A stretch of 64,000 nt of DNA from Cytospora piceicola. Lineage: Eukaryota; Ascomycota; Sordariomycetes; Diaporthales; Cytosporaceae. Position numbers and translations under genes: made by a program. The stretch is taken from assembly GCA_023375675.1 (NCBI GenBank), contig JALQBC010000042.1, positions 248,001 to 312,000 on the forward strand, given 5' to 3'. The notes beneath the pieces are model-generated. The model saw only the letters and a program-made list of their open reading frames with translations. It was not told the DNA's origin and made no database searches. Of this stretch, positions 42,214 through 55,735 are shown piece after piece. The stretch's first letter is position 1; each line of letters starts with the position of its first letter.

Positions 42214-45200
42214 CTAAGCGCTGACGTCGATGGCGTCGGACATCTCGTCCATCTCCTCGATGTCGCCGTTCTCGTAGCCGCTCTGGGATCCGTACTCCAT
42301 CCTCTCTTGTGCTGCGATAGCTTGTGCCGAGACAATCTCCGCAAGACGCTTCAGGCGGGGAGTTTGCAGCCCTGTAAAACGTAAGTCAGTGGGGGTGGGT
42401 TCGGAGTGAGTGGATTCGTTGCTGAATACTTACATGAAGGTGTGTAGGTCTCGAGCGCAGTGATTACTCGGGGCTCAGCGATCTCATAAGGCCCGCTGTC
42501 GTCCATATCGACAGCCTGCAGGAGCAGGACATCGCTCTTCTCGGTGACTCTTGATGCCACAGCCTTCATGATCTCTCCGTTGATCGGCTGCTCGTAATCG
42601 GCAACGAGGTACTGGTTCAGAAGCTTCTGGATTTGGTTGGGGGAGAGCCTATACCCAATCAGTACATTTCTTGTCTTCAATTGTCCCGTGAGGTCTGAAC
42701 TTACATCCAGCAGATATCCTGGATAATCTCAATATCGTTAAGGGTGGCCTTCTTGAGCTGTAAGAGCTTCGTTGCTTGCTGTAAAAGCTGTTAGCAATGT
42801 TACGATTTGCATAGGGGTGGCGATTCCTTACCATCAAGTGCTCGAGCTGAAGAGTGCCCTCAGGCATGTCGTGGCTCTTGCACCACTCCTCAATACGAGT
42901 AATGTTGTAGTTAATCTGCAGGCCACGCTTCCAGGAGAGGAAATTACGTCGCATGAGCAGATCGTTGAAGGCTGTTACACCAACGAGGCGCAACAGCTCA
43001 GTGATCGTCTGGGTGATTATAGAGTCCTCAAGGTAGTACGCCTTCATGGCACGGAAGACACTGTTCAACAGGCTGAGCAAGTTATCCATGCTGTAGGCCG
43101 GCTGAGAATTCGTCTGCAGGAGCTTGCCGAGGAATCTATTATTCTCGTTCGTAACGAAGCCGGGCAGCGACTGAGACTCGATGATGGCGGGAATGATCAT
43201 CTTGTTGAGCTTCTTCTTGAGAACCTTCATCCATGTGTGGTAGATGTTGAACTCCAGACTCTCGAGGTCGTGCTTAACGATCTCCAGTAGCCGATCGTAC
43301 TCATAGTTGTCGGTCTTCTGGGCCTCATACCAGTCCTCGGCAAGGAAGACGAAGGAGAGCATCTCGTGAACGTTAGAGAGCCAGAATGCACCTGGGTTGA
43401 TAGCCTCGTCGCCGTCGTGCTGCATGACCTCCTGCTGGATGGACTGCATGACGTTGGCGAGGAAGCGCTCGGACTCCTTGACGAAGCCGTTGTTCCACAT
43501 CTCGGACGTGACGAGGTTGATGAGGTATGAAGGGAATAGGACCTCCTTGTCGGAGGGTGGTGGGTTGGTGTTTGGGGAAGAAATCTTTAGGTTGCGAATG
43601 AGTCCCATGGTGACCTCCTCGTTGAGACCGTCCTCATCAGCAAGGAGTGCCTCGAGCTCCATCTCGATACTGTCGGCGCCAGCAATGAGAGTGGAGCCAG
43701 ACATGACAGCTTGGCGGCCGGTGACAGCCATCGAAACTGGGCGAGGGCTGTAAGCAGCGCTGAAGCGGTCGAGGTCACGAGGATCTCCAGCACTGCGCCT
43801 CTTAGCTGGTTTCTTGGAAGAGACCAAGTTGATCAGACCGTTAGCGACGGGTTGAGCACCGTTGCCGTTGACTTCGCCGTTGACAGGAACAGAGCGCCTG
43901 GCAAGCTCCAGTGCATCTTGGAGCTCAACAAGCTGCTGGCGCAGTGAGATCTTCTCGTTCTCGTGGCGGCTGGCCTCCGTCTTGGAGACTTCCAGCTCCG
44001 TGCCAGTAGCCCGCAGGGAATCCCGCAGTTGTTTCTCCTCGTCTTGCATCCGCTTAACATTAGCGGCAGACTCCTCAAACCGTGCCTGCAACTCCTTCAT
44101 CTCGTCCTCCATAGCTGACAGGCGTGCACCGGCAATACCGGCCTGGTTGGCCTCGGCCTGCAGTTCCTTCGTCCTGGCCTCCAGGGCGTTGTGCCGCGCC
44201 TGCCAGGACTTGATCTGACCTTGGTAACTCTCGACTTGACTCTTCAGCTCCTTGTTCTGGACCTTCATAGTACCAAGGGACTGAGTGAGCTCGACGACCT
44301 TGTTCTCAAGCTTGTAGGAAATTTGCTTGAGATCGCGAGCCTCCTCACGGACCTTCTTATAGCCCTTACGTGCCATCCTACCGCGGAATACGCTCTGGAT
44401 AAGGGTGACCTTCTTGCGGTATGCCCTCCATGTCTGGAGTGCTTGCCTCGAGCGCCAGACCTTCTGGATGAGCACAGCGGCATTACCAACACGCGTCTCC
44501 ATGATCTCCCTACGGCGCAAGTAACCCTTGATGGCTGCCTGTGCGAGAACAAGATCCGCCCTGATACGGAGGAATTGCTTCCGCTCCTTGTGTCCACGCC
44601 ATACTCGTTGGATAGAGGTAGCGGCCTTGACGGTCCGTAACTCCTGAGCCTGTCTCCTAGCCATGTAGGCTCTGGCAACAGACTGGACACGAACAACAGC
44701 CTCCCTAGCCTCAAGATACCTGCGGCGGTAGTACTTGGCCTTGAGGTTCTTTTGAATCATGATCGCACAGTTGTTGAGTCTGTTGGTGCGGAGGTTCTCA
44801 AGGAAGGCTAGCATACCAGCACGGAAGAAAATCTTGGTCAGACCAAGTTGATACTTGTCTTGACCTCCGCCACTGCTGGTTCCTAGCGCCTTTGTCAAGA
44901 TAGCATTTGCCATCTCCCGGATTTCTGCGGTCCATTGTGGCGATGGAACAAGCATATAGTACCGGAGGGCAAACTCCTCGTACGTCCATCTCGTCGGGTA
45001 ACCTGCACAGCTGATACGAACAGTCTCCAAAACACCACAGGCTCGAAGCTGACTCAAAACCATGGGCCCTTCGAACTTCCATGGCTCCTTGCCCTCGTTA
45101 GGCTTGATACATCTAATGTAGTGCACATCGGTGTTGTTGATAGTGTTCATCAGCTCAATCAACGAGGATCGGAAAATGCCGCCGAGAGTGGGCTTGCGGT

Positions 45201-47261
45201 TAACAGCCACACCAATCCTTCGGCCTGGGCCCGCAGCTGGCTTCACAGAGCTTGTTGTTGCAGATGCCACATCCTTTTCGCGAACAGAGGCGGCAGCATC
45301 CAGGACCGAAACCAAGAACTTGTTTGAGCTAGCTCGCAGGACAGCCATGTGCTCGTCGGGCACGGTGTCGCGGTTCTTCTCTATGAAACCTTCCGATTCA
45401 TACGTTACGTCGACGGCATAGTGACAGACCGTGAAAGCAGACTTGCCGAAACGGGGCTTCTTGTAGAAAGTGGGTCCCTTGTCAACGGTGAAGTTGTTGT
45501 GCAGTTTCTGGACAAATTGTTCATCCGAGCCCATAGGCAGTCTAGATTCTTCATCAAGCAAGGACAGGATACCCATCTTGCCCTCAATGAGGTCGATACA
45601 TGGCTGGTTGTCCGCGAAATCAATGAAGGTCCAGTCAATCTGCTCCCGAAGGTACTCTTCCTGCTCCAGCTTGAACACGTGCTGGTTGAACTCTTGCTGC
45701 AGCTTTTCGTTGGCATAGTTGATACAGAACTGCTCGAAGGAGTTCTTGGCGAAATGCTCGAAGCCGTAGATATCCAGGACACCAATGAAGGAGCTGACCT
45801 GACCCAGCACCTCGTCCGTAGCGAGACTGCGGTTGATGACCTCAACCAGCCAGTCGAACAGACTCGAGTAAATATACTTGGCGACGGAGTCTCGGACAAC
45901 GATAGCCTGTGCTTGACTCAAATTGGACGTAATCTTTTCACCTCTAGTGACAAGCTGCTTCTTCACGATCCATTTGGCGAACTCAGTAGCATCTATTCCG
46001 AGGGTAGAGCAAGCCTTTTCGAGTGCTGGCTCGTTGGGTGCGAGCACACTGTCGTTCCGCGAGGCACCGATCTTAACGTTGCCCATATGCAGGAGACCAG
46101 CCAGCAGCCTCAGAATATCACCTTGAGTCGATTCGTCAACGCCGACGGTTGACAAAGAGCTCATCGTTGCCTTGAACTCGGCCTTGTCATCAACTCCATC
46201 GATGGTCGGCGTATTTCCTTGGTTGAGATAGTCGAACTGCTCCACCGGCAGGAGGCCCAAGTCTTGCCTTTGCTGATCCGTGACACCTGCGATCATCTGG
46301 TAAAAGATATGGTAGTTCCGCTCCTTCAGGGGCTGGAAGACCAGTCTCGATCGTTCCAACAAGTATGTCCGGATCTTTGCGCCAATAATGTTTGTACCTG
46401 GGTCAAACATAATTTCGATGTACTTTCCGAACCGTGACGAGTTGTCGTTCCGGGTCGTCTTTGCGTTACCGAAAGCTTCCATGATAGGGTTCGTGGCCAG
46501 AATCTGCTCCTCGGTTTTGCTCATGGACTCGGCGCCCTTCTTGGACTTCGCGCCCGGGTTGTCGGGGGATCCTCTGGTTGCGAAATATCTCATGATGTAC
46601 TTGGCACTCACGGTCTTTCCCGCACCGGACTCTCCTGAGACCACGACAGTCTGGTTCTTGGCATCCCGTATCATGTCGGCGAATGCCTCCTCGGCAATGG
46701 CGAAAAGATGAGGCGCCTGTGTTGCTCTTTGTTTCCCAGCATATACTTGGACCATTCCAGGGACGTAGAGGGAGTCGACCCGAGCGAACGGGTTGGTCGC
46801 TATCAGCACGATGCCAGAGTATGTGTAGATTTCTTTTTGGAGGTAGCGAAGCTTGATAGCTTGGAGGACTAGAAACCAAGGTTATGTTAGTATGAGGACT
46901 GAAAAGGCAGAGCATTGACTGCGGAGATGCATACCTGCTGGCTCGTTGAGGTGGGAAAGGTTGGTCAAGTCATCGCTGGCTTCGAGCATGGTCGGGTTCA
47001 TCAACGGAGGCAGAGCTGCGTCGGTGCCCTTCTCCAGGGCGGCCAGGGGCAGCTTGAGCTCCTTGTCCTGTTGCAGTTGTCAGATGGGCTCGATATTCAA
47101 TATTGGCATTGTAGAAGGTTGCATACCTCGCCATTTTCAAGCTTGAAGGTGAGAACCACCTTGTCGCCATCTATTTCCTTCTTGACGACCTCGGAAGCAA
47201 CCCAGCCCTCGGCGGCATCGGGCTGCCAGGCTCTCGTGCCAACATCGAAATTTGTTGACAT
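42214..47261 (-). CDS. MYO2: Class V myosin heavy chain
   Basis: The exons in transcript order are 47261-47127, 47067-46935, 46868-42832, 42778-42705, 42648-42434 and 42371-42214, giving 1583 residues, normal for myosin V. It moves vesicles and organelles along actin toward the growing tip. After the SH3-like start (MSTNFDVGTRAWQPD) comes the motor domain with the P-loop GESGAGKT (about residues 168-175), switch I NDNSSRFGKYIE, switch II LDIYGFEHF and the actin-binding HYIRCIKPNE. About six IQ motifs (around 760-920) follow, for example RVQSVARAYMARRQ. A coiled coil covers about 920-1090. The C-terminal cargo-binding DIL domain (about 1270-1500) includes SLLNSVFRAMKAYYLEDSII. The three last introns cut the end of the DIL domain. 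The protein ends in an acidic tail, EEMDEMSDAIDVSA. Confidence 0.96.
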
Positions 47262-48909
47262 GTTATGCGAAATGTGTCGGGGCGCGTGTCGGGATTGCGC
47301 CGGAAGTTATTGGTGTTGATCAGATTAGGAGGGAGCTCGAGTATGAGAGGTAGGTAAGGGAGGCGCTTCGTGGCATAGACTACCGGTTGCAGCAAGGTTG
47401 GCGAGTCCTTGAAGAAAGAGACATCCGTGTGGAATTACCAAAAGACTTAGGTATCAGAAGGTATCAAGAAGGAACAAGCCAAGAGATTCAACACGCCGGT
47501 GGCCTTCGGCCTGGGATAGATGGGTTGGACGGATTGGAAGGACGATGGATAGTATTGTCCTGGGGTTTGGACAGGACTGGGACGTGTTGGAAGGTCAAGA
47601 TGCGCGTGGAGGGTTGGAGGTTGTCCCCTTGAATGTATCGAGGCGGTGATCGTGGACCAAAACAAATTTCTAGAGCTGGTCCAACAAGTTGCTTTGCTGT
47701 CCGTACTCAATCACTCCATTATGCGAACGGGTACTGCGTGACGGTAAAAGGGGCCACAGCGCAAAGGGTCGAGGTGGCCGCGTTGGTTGGCTGGTGATAG
47801 GCTGCAGGGAGAGTCGCGGTGTGAAGCATGCGCTTAGTGGGTCCGCCCGCTCCGTACTAACGCAGTAGGCGGTCCAAGTAGCACCGTCGTCTGGCTTCCC
47901 GCTTCGGTACGTACCTTCCAATATTCCAAGGTTTCCTTCTTGATGCTTCCAGTGGGGTTGGTTACATACCGTATGTATATGTATACACGTTACAGAAGAC
48001 ACTTGAGGGTTTCCAGCCTGCAGGGGCAAAGCCTAAATTCTCTGCGCTAACGGCCCCTAGAGCTATGTAGATATGTAGCTGAAAGGGGATGATGACATGA
48101 AGCCTCCCAGATTCCAGTACTGGGCAGCCCTCAAGCACACCTCTGCGGCCTTTTGAGAACTGAGCCACTATTATAGTTCACCTGAGTAGCAACTTACTGC
48201 ATACCTAACCTTGAAAGGTGTTAGGTAGAACGTAACCAAAAGAAGTCGAGTCTTGTATGAGGTTGCTGCCACTTGACTCACCAAGGAGCCATGGAGGGCG
48301 GCGGGTGAACGAACCCCTGAAGATCTATGTCTGCATATGTGCCAGGATGGAACACGGTCACCATCGCACGCTGCTTGCAACTTGATCCCGAAAACAGCTC
48401 TTAGGTAAGTAGTTGCGTAGGTATCTTGGTGACCATAAGACACGTAACTTCTTGTGCCACAGACACGACTAAGTCCGTGACGAGGTTGAGCCCCTTTCAA
48501 TATCACTCGTAATCAGACCAGGTCGTCATATTGGAAATAGCAGTTGTACGTCTCTCGCCTAGCCGGAACACATGGCAACATATACAATTGAGAGGCTTCA
48601 CATTCTCGGGTCCTGCAGCGAGATTATCACATGTACCACACGAGATGCCCCTTCCCGTCAATTGCAAGGGGTGGAGAGAGCACGCCGTATAGGTTGTTAC
48701 TTTTACACATATTGACATTTCTTATGCCTACAAATATTTTTCTAGCAAGAAGTGCTTGGCTGCTGTTGAATAATGCCCCATTTTATCCCGCCTAGAATCC
48801 TTTTTCTTTTTACTTCTCTTGCCATCTAGATGCCGACGAAACGCTCCTGTTGAAAACCTTTTTATGTAACCTAAAATAAACCAACCCAGTCGATACTGCC
48901 GCGTTTCGC
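47262..48909. promoter_or_regulatory. Upstream region of myosin V and 3' region of phosphoglycerate dehydrogenase
   Basis: This 1.65-kb spacer shows one TGACTCA (about 48274-48280) far from either start and several TAGGTA-type short motifs. No gene or RNA is recognised. Confidence 0.45.
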
Positions 48910-50421
48910 TTAGAAGAGAATACGCGTCATGATCCTCGAGCTGAGAGAGTTCAGCTCATCCGAAATGCTCTTCAGGTCGCTCATCTGCACACCGCTAATG
49001 TCCGCAATCATGTATGCAATGTCACCCTTGCTGTCACTGGTCTGCTTGTCGATGTTGTGCGACATGAGGATCCTGTAGCACTCCTTCAGCGCGCCGGGCA
49101 CGTTCCTGTGAATGAAGATGACACGGGCGTGGTCGCTCTCATCGAGCGTCAGGGAACGCAGGGAGATCTCGGGTAGGTTGACAGAGCCGACCGTCAGACC
49201 CTGGTTGATGTACCTGACAAGGGCCTCGCCGACCTCGATACCGATCGCCCGCTGGGCTTCCTCCGTGCTGCCACCGATGTGTGGTGTCAGGATCAGGTTC
49301 TTCAGGCTGCGGAGATCCTCGGCCCAGGCGTTCAGGTCGTTGGTGAAGTAGTCACCGTTGCCAGCAGGCTCGTGGGGGTAGACATCGAGCGCTGCGCCGG
49401 CAATCTTGCCGCTGCGCATGGCGTTAACCAGTGCCTGGATGTCGACAACGGTGCCGCGGCTGGCGTTCAGGAGGTATGAGCCGTCCTTCATCTTCTTGAG
49501 CTGGGGTGTGGAGATCATGCCCTTGGTGTCAGCGTTGGCGGGCACGTGGCAGGTCACGAAGTCAGCCTCCTCCAGCAGGTCGTCCAAAGTCGGCACCTGG
49601 CGGGCAGTACCCAGGGCCATTAGGGCCAGGACATCATAGTAGATGACCTTCATGCCCATGGCCTCAGCCAGAACGGACAGCTGGGCGCCGATGTGGCCAT
49701 AGCCTATTATTCCCAGCGTCTTGCCACGTATCTCCCAGCACTTGGAGCTGACCTTGTTCCAGGTTCCGCGGTGCAGCTCCATGGAGCGGTCGCCCAGCTG
49801 ACGAGCCAGGATGATGATCTCGCCGATGATGAGCTCGGCCACACTGCGAGAGTTGGCGAAGGGAGAGTTGAAGACGGCAATGCCATGCTTGGCGGCATAC
49901 TCCAGATCCACCTGGTTGGTGCCGATGCAGAAACAGCCAATGACCAGCAGATTCTTGGCTTCTTTCAGGACCTTCTCCGTCAACCTGGTCTTGGAACGAA
50001 TACCAACGACGTGCACATCACTATGGATCGTTAGCTTCTAAGTCCAGAGTGGGACTCCTGAGTGACTAGGCCGAAGGGTCCGAGATTCATGTAAGCGAGA
50101 GGCGAACTTGACTCACCGGATCTTCTCGATCAGTTCATCTTCAGGAAGTGAAGACTTCAGGAACTCGACCTGGTAGCCTTGTGCCCTAAGAATGTCCTGG
50201 CCACTCTGGTTGACATTCTCAAGAAGCAGGATTTTGATGTCGGTAGTCTCAAAGGGCTTGAGCTGCTTGGCGCCGGATTGCCGTGCTGATGATGCTGCAC
50301 CGAAGCTGGCGGGGAAGCTGGAAGAAGGGCTCTGGAAGGTGGCGGCGGGAGAGACGCTGAGCTCATGGAGAGAGCTGTCCGCCTTCGTCCTGGAGGCGAT
50401 ATCTTGAGCTTGAGAAGCCAT
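48910..50421 (-). CDS. SER3: D-3-phosphoglycerate dehydrogenase
   Basis: The exons in transcript order are 50421-50117 and 50020-48910, giving 471 residues. It catalyses the first step of serine synthesis, 3-phosphoglycerate to 3-phosphohydroxypyruvate, with NAD. After a variable 58-residue N-terminus comes the substrate domain (KILLLENVNQSGQDILRAQG). The NAD fold has GIIGYGHIG (about 205-213). The catalytic pieces are NASRGTVVD, the DVYPHEP segment and the general acid His349 in LTPHIGGSTEEAQ. A C-terminal ACT domain (about 396-471; RNVPGALKECYRILMSHNID) probably binds serine for feedback control. An upstream TGACTCA fits amino-acid control of expression. Confidence 0.96.
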
Positions 50422-52786
50422 TGTGTATGTATGTGTGCGTGTGAATGTGAATGTGTATGTTTTGGTGCAAAAGGTGACAAGTGCGTGTTCGGAAGGAGAG
50501 TTTGTATGACGATTCTTTCCCTCAGTTGTACCTAGGTAGCCTTGGTGGGGTGAATGTAAGTAAGCCTTGGGTACTTAAGTAATAAGTAACAAGTAAGGAG
50601 GGGGAGGGGCTAAACGGAAACAACTGCCTGTCAAGAGGAAGAAGATACTACAACAGCAGTAGTCGAATCACGAACATACCTGATGATAATTATTCACTCG
50701 ATGAAGACCTGTGACAATAGAAGGCTTGGTTTAGGAATTACGGATATGGAAAATAAATACTGTTAGATTTCTTTTGAGCACGTTTCCTTCATGGACGTTA
50801 ACTAGAAGCTTGATGGAATGATGACTGTTCGAATCGAATGACTGAAAGTCCCCTGAAAAGAATGTGTGGGGCCTGACTCATTGGCTGGACTTCTAAAACG
50901 TAAAACGCAGACGCCGTGTCTGTCGCCATCCCGCCGCCATTGACATGAAAAATTCTCGACCAAGATGCCTGGGGTAAGCTCATGCCAGCGTGGGGCTCCT
51001 CTTCGTTCTAAGAATGACACAGCAGCCCAGGTGAACCCGCTTGGTGAGCCCGAGAAATGTCCACGATGTCCCGTGAGCCTCGTCATGGGCCTGTGTAAGT
51101 CAACTTGGGAGGACTGTGGGCTGAACAGTACATACATAGTACATATCTTGTCCGGAGAGGTATAGCATGTAAAGGAGCACGGAGTGCTGTGGGTGGTTAG
51201 GATCCCTTCCTTCACGTCGAAAAGATGCTATGACCATATCTTTGGATATTCCAAGGCTCATATAGAGCGGGTGTTGGACCCTGACGATTATAGCGAGTTG
51301 TCGACAGCTATGTCTATATTAATAGCCTGCATACAATCCAACATGCTGGGAAAAATCAATCCAGCTATCGTCTGTCATGTGAAGACGCTGGGACCAACCA
51401 AGGGGCCCTAAAATGAAGAAGTAGACAAAATACCATCGTCATGACATGGGCACAGTGAGACAGTTGCGTGATCTGTCAAAATAGGCCGATAATCCTCCGA
51501 TCTCGTTAACGAGAATATTCAGGAAGAGGAATGGCGACGAGTACCCAATCCACAGAGTAGGTCGGATGCTCACCGCTTTGCGCTCGGTTCGATGGTTTTT
51601 ATGAGCCTTCAAGAATTCCCAGGGCTCTCCAGGGCTTTTCTCAACCCCGGATATCTGGAACAGCCGCGGGCATCGATATCAGCACTTGGGGTTGTAAAGT
51701 TTTCAGGGGGGGGGGGGAGAACATGGCGGGGCGGGTTATCCCCATCCAGCGTCCACACTGCATGAAAACGTGGAGAGTTACTGCTTGGGAAGTGGAAGCC
51801 AAAAAAAGCATTTGATCAGTGAGAAACGGACGGACTCGGCGTCGTCCATCGTCCACTTAGGCGCAGCCGGAACATCATACGCCGGTGTGTGGATGAAGAG
51901 TGCCCGTCTTTTCTGTTGATGCCGTTAATGCCGCCATACCTAGCAGCCCTAGGTAGTCAGTTGCAGTAAGTACGGTAACTGAGAGGCAGGCTCCCGCTAT
52001 CCAGTTTACCAGTCTGCCAAACACCAATGAGACGTTGAAGGTATCCATAGATATATGTATGACTGGCACGGCATTTCGTCAATATGTAATAACAAAGCTT
52101 GGAATGCCGGGGGGCAAAGCCTTTCAAAAAGTTTTTGACAGAGTGGGAGCGGGCACCGGGCTCGCGCGTATCATCGGCGATGCATGATCGGAGAAGTCTG
52201 GTTTCTCCTCGCCTCGCCTCGCATGGCCTCGCCTCGCCAACAAAACGTGATAAATTCAACGAGCCATTCGACGCCCAACGAGAGTGGTGGCCCGTGGAAG
52301 GGTGAGGGCGGCCAGTGGCTAGGGGTCTCTTAACACGTGGTACCCGAGAATTGACCTGTTAGGCATGCTAATTGGCGGGGAATCGGCAGTAGTCCAGCCA
52401 AGACTCTTAAGTAACTGCTGTTTGGCACGGTCCCGAGGTTGTCGGGTCTGGCCCTGCCAAAAGCCTGGAGCCCAGGCCACTTCCAGGCCACTCGCAACTC
52501 CCAGGTGCCCAGGCCGGCACCCCAAAGTGGGGTGGAGGTCTGATAGCCCTTTCCTCTTTCTCCAAAAATTTGCAATCAACCATCGAGGTCGTCTCGGCCC
52601 TATCCTACCACCTCCCTCCTTCCTGCACCAGGTTCTCCCTCGCGCACCGCTCTTCCTCTTTCAAAGCTCCTCCCTTCGCATTTTCTACATCTACCATCCA
52701 TCGTTTTCCACAACCAAACAAACAACTAAACCACTCCATCCTCTCTTTTCCCGACTACCCGCGACGAGATCGCAATCACGTCCACA
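50422..52786. promoter_or_regulatory. 2.36-kb divergent region between phosphoglycerate dehydrogenase and NAP1
   Basis: It contains one TACCTAGGTA palindrome (50529-50538), the TGACTCA above and a G-run at about 51707-51718. Four CGCCT(C)-type units lie near 52207-52238 (TCGCCTCGCCTCGCATGGCC...). A long C/T-rich leader precedes NAP1 (52590-52780), typical of highly expressed fungal genes. No intact gene is seen. Confidence 0.5.
50874..50880. promoter_or_regulatory. CPC1/GCN4-type TGACTCA site upstream of phosphoglycerate dehydrogenase
   Basis: An exact TGACTCA lies about 455 bp before the start codon. This heptamer is the established GCN4/CPC1 target. A single copy could occur by chance; the role of the gene in amino acid synthesis makes it plausible. 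Confidence 0.4.
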
Positions 52787-54310
52787 ATGGCCGAACCCAT
52801 CAAGAACAAGCGGCCTGAAATCCCCGTCGCTCCGTAGGTTCCACCTGCAGTCATCTCCCCCGCCTAGCGATCACCACGATAAAGGAAAATCGTACCCAGG
52901 CTAACATGCAAGAACCACAGCACCCCCCAGAACACTCCCGCCAACAATGCTCCCATCTCATCGCATGCTCAGCAGCCTGGCGTTGAGAGCATCAAGGAAG
53001 GTCAGTTACCCCGCGCTCACGGAAATCTGTTGGGAATCACCAATACACATGTGCGAATACCGATATTGATATATTTGCCACAGAGGACCTGGACCGTGCC
53101 GCGGCTGCCTCTATCTTTGCCCAGAACCCCAAGCTCGTCCAGATGATCCAGGGCCGCCTCGGTAGCCTTGTTGGTCGTTCATCCGGATACATCGAGTCCC
53201 TGCCTACCCAGGTCAAGAAGCGCGTCGCCGGCCTGAAGGGAATCCAGAAGGAGCACTCCAAGCTCGAGGCTGAGTTCCAGGAGGAGGTCCTCCAGCTGGA
53301 GAAGAAATACTTTGCCAAGTTCACCCCCCTGTACGAGAAGCGTGCCTCTATCGTCAACGGTTCAATCGAGCCCACCGAGCAGGAGATTGAGGCCGGCGAG
53401 GAAGATGAGGAGGACGAAGACGACGACGAGGAGGAGACCGAGGATGCCGGTGAGAAGGAGGAGAAGTCTGCCGAGTCCAACGAGTCTGTGAACGGTATCC
53501 CAGAGTTCTGGCTGTCCGCCATGAAGAACCAGATCTCCCTCGCTGAGATGATCACCGATCGTGATGAGGGCGCCCTCAAGCACCTGACCGACATCCGCAT
53601 GGAGTACCTCGACAAGCCCGGCTTCCGACTTATCTTCGAGTTTGACGAGAACGAGTACTTCACCAACAAGACCGTCACCAAGACCTACTACTACCAGAAC
53701 GAGTCTGGCTACGGCGGCGACTTCATCTACGACCACGCCGAGGGCGACAAGATCAACTGGAAGGAGGGTAAGGACCTCACGGTTCGTGTCGAGCAGAAGA
53801 AGCAGCGCAACAAGAGTAAGCCACAACCCATACTGTCAAGATGATTATGACGAAACTCAAGCTGACCCAACCCAGACACAAAACAAACCCGCATTGTCAA
53901 GAAGACTGTCCCCACCGAGTCGTTCTTCAACTTCTTCTCTCCCCCCAAGGCACCATCCGAGGACGATGATGACGCCGCTTCCGACATCGAGGAGCGCCTC
54001 GAGCTTGACTACCAATTGGGTGAGGACATCAAGGAGAAGCTGATTCCCCGTGCCATCGACTGGTTTACTGGAGAGGCCCTCGCTTTCGAGGAGATGGATG
54101 AGGATGACTTTGATGAGGAGGACTTCGATGAGGAGGATGACGAGGACGACCTCAGCGACGACCGCGATGAGGACGAGGAGTCCGACGAGGATGACGTAAG
54201 GCCACCCCAATCACCCCTGATACCTAATGTGCTGTTTCTAACTTAAGTTTCTGCAGGATGAGGATGGCTCCAAGCCTAAACAGGAGGCTGCCGAGTGCAA
54301 GCAGAGCTAA
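52787..54310 (+). CDS. NAP1: Nucleosome assembly protein NAP1
   Basis: The exons are 52787-52833, 52921-53000, 53084-53815, 53876-54195 and 54257-54310, giving 410 residues. NAP1 is a histone H2A-H2B chaperone that shuttles between cytosol and nucleus. The dimerisation helix contains [20 protein letters not shown]. The core fold has [50 protein letters not shown] and [19 protein letters not shown]. Two acidic stretches occur: one inside the core (about residues 145-170) and one at the C-terminus ([20 protein letters not shown]), which binds histones. The last exon has 17 codons and ends [10 protein letters not shown]. Confidence 0.97.
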
Positions 54311-55735
54311 TTGTCAACGACTATGCTCTGATTCTTGGATTTCGCATCTCGTCATGACGGGATGCAGTAACTCGGTATTCGTCTAAAAGACGGAAACATC
54401 TCAACGACAGTATGACCTGTTCCCGGGCCCACGACCTACGGGGTGTGCTTGATCAGCACGGTTTTGCCTTTCGGTTTCGCCTATAGATCATAATTCGCAA
54501 AAAAGGGTTGATGGATTTTGTGTGTGTTCACGGGGTAAGAGGGAGGTCACCAGTCACGCGCAGAAAGGGAGCACAGCTGTGGAAAAGGTCCCTATCTGAT
54601 CATGTACGTTTGGGGGGAGAGAGAGGAGGACGTTGGTTTCTGGGCAGTTTTCGGGAACTCAACGAGATTATCACCAACATACATCGGCCGCACTGTGGGT
54701 AGACAAGTGTCCCCAGGATAGGCAGCATTCGGGTGGGGAAAGGCGTTGACACGAATAAGTTGTCAGGTTAGTCGACAGCCATCCCAGAAACAAATCACCA
54801 TTCTGAATTACCGGAGCCTCGTGTTGTATGCGCCATCCGTGATGTCAGTGACACAGACGTAGAACAATCCAACGCCTACAGTTACCGGCACTTCAAGCAC
54901 CCTGAATCACCTCGCTGTTACATTTCGAATGACCGTATAATATCACGCTCAATGGCAGTGCTTGTGTGTTTTTTTGTTATTTTGGATCCACGCACCTGAC
55001 CATTGTACTCGACGTGCCTTGGAGTATATCGAAATATGCACTGTATGTACCCTAACTTGAGGCGCCCCCAAAGTCCCCCGTCATCGCCCTGCGGCCTTCA
55101 TCCCCGGCATATAAGGGAGACCGTAGGGTGCATGCGCAAAACAAGCTCGAGGCCGTAGACCGGTATGTGTCAGTAGAAATATAATAGCTAGAGCCCACCA
55201 GGCCAGGCGGGCGTTGGGCGTGCCTCCTTACAATAAGACCTCCGGAAACGAGTGCGGGCAGAAGGGTCCAAGATAACATGTTGAGGAGAACATGCTGGCA
55301 GACAGACAGACGGCATGATATAGCGTTCGTAGAGCTGTCAGCTTGAGCTCGATATAAACATGGTAGACATCGACAAGGTGGAGTACTGACCCGTAGGTCG
55401 TAGGTCGGGTCTGCCCGAATAGGGAATCCGGTGGTGAGGGCTTAACCCTTACCCTGGACTGGGCTGGGGGTGAGACAGCCATCATATTGAAGCCTCCAAA
55501 CGGCTTGGAGGTCACTTTGAAAATTTTCTATACATGCATCTAACGAATTTCCAAGGATATTTCACTTGCAACACCCACGACACCCTGACTGGATATCTGC
55601 AAGGCTGCCATCTCATCAAAAGCAGCAGCACACTGATTTTTACATAACCCACAGTGCCCCTGCTTCTTCCTCACTTAATCGTACTGGGACCTACCCAGAT
55701 CTTGGAAGTCACATACACACATTCACTCACTCACC
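54311..55735. other. Spacer between NAP1 and FAP7
   Basis: 1.4 kb. It contains the NAP1 3' region, a T-run near 54969, and no recognisable gene, RNA or repeat. The FAP7 leader is CA-rich (ACATACACACATTCACTCAC). Confidence 0.4.

Noticed and set aside
48274..48280. TGACTCA between myosin V and phosphoglycerate dehydrogenase
   Set aside because: It is about 1 kb from the myosin start and downstream of the dehydrogenase stop; probably a chance match.
50802..51215. 137-residue minus-strand reading upstream of phosphoglycerate dehydrogenase
   Set aside because: No recognisable domain or intron signals.
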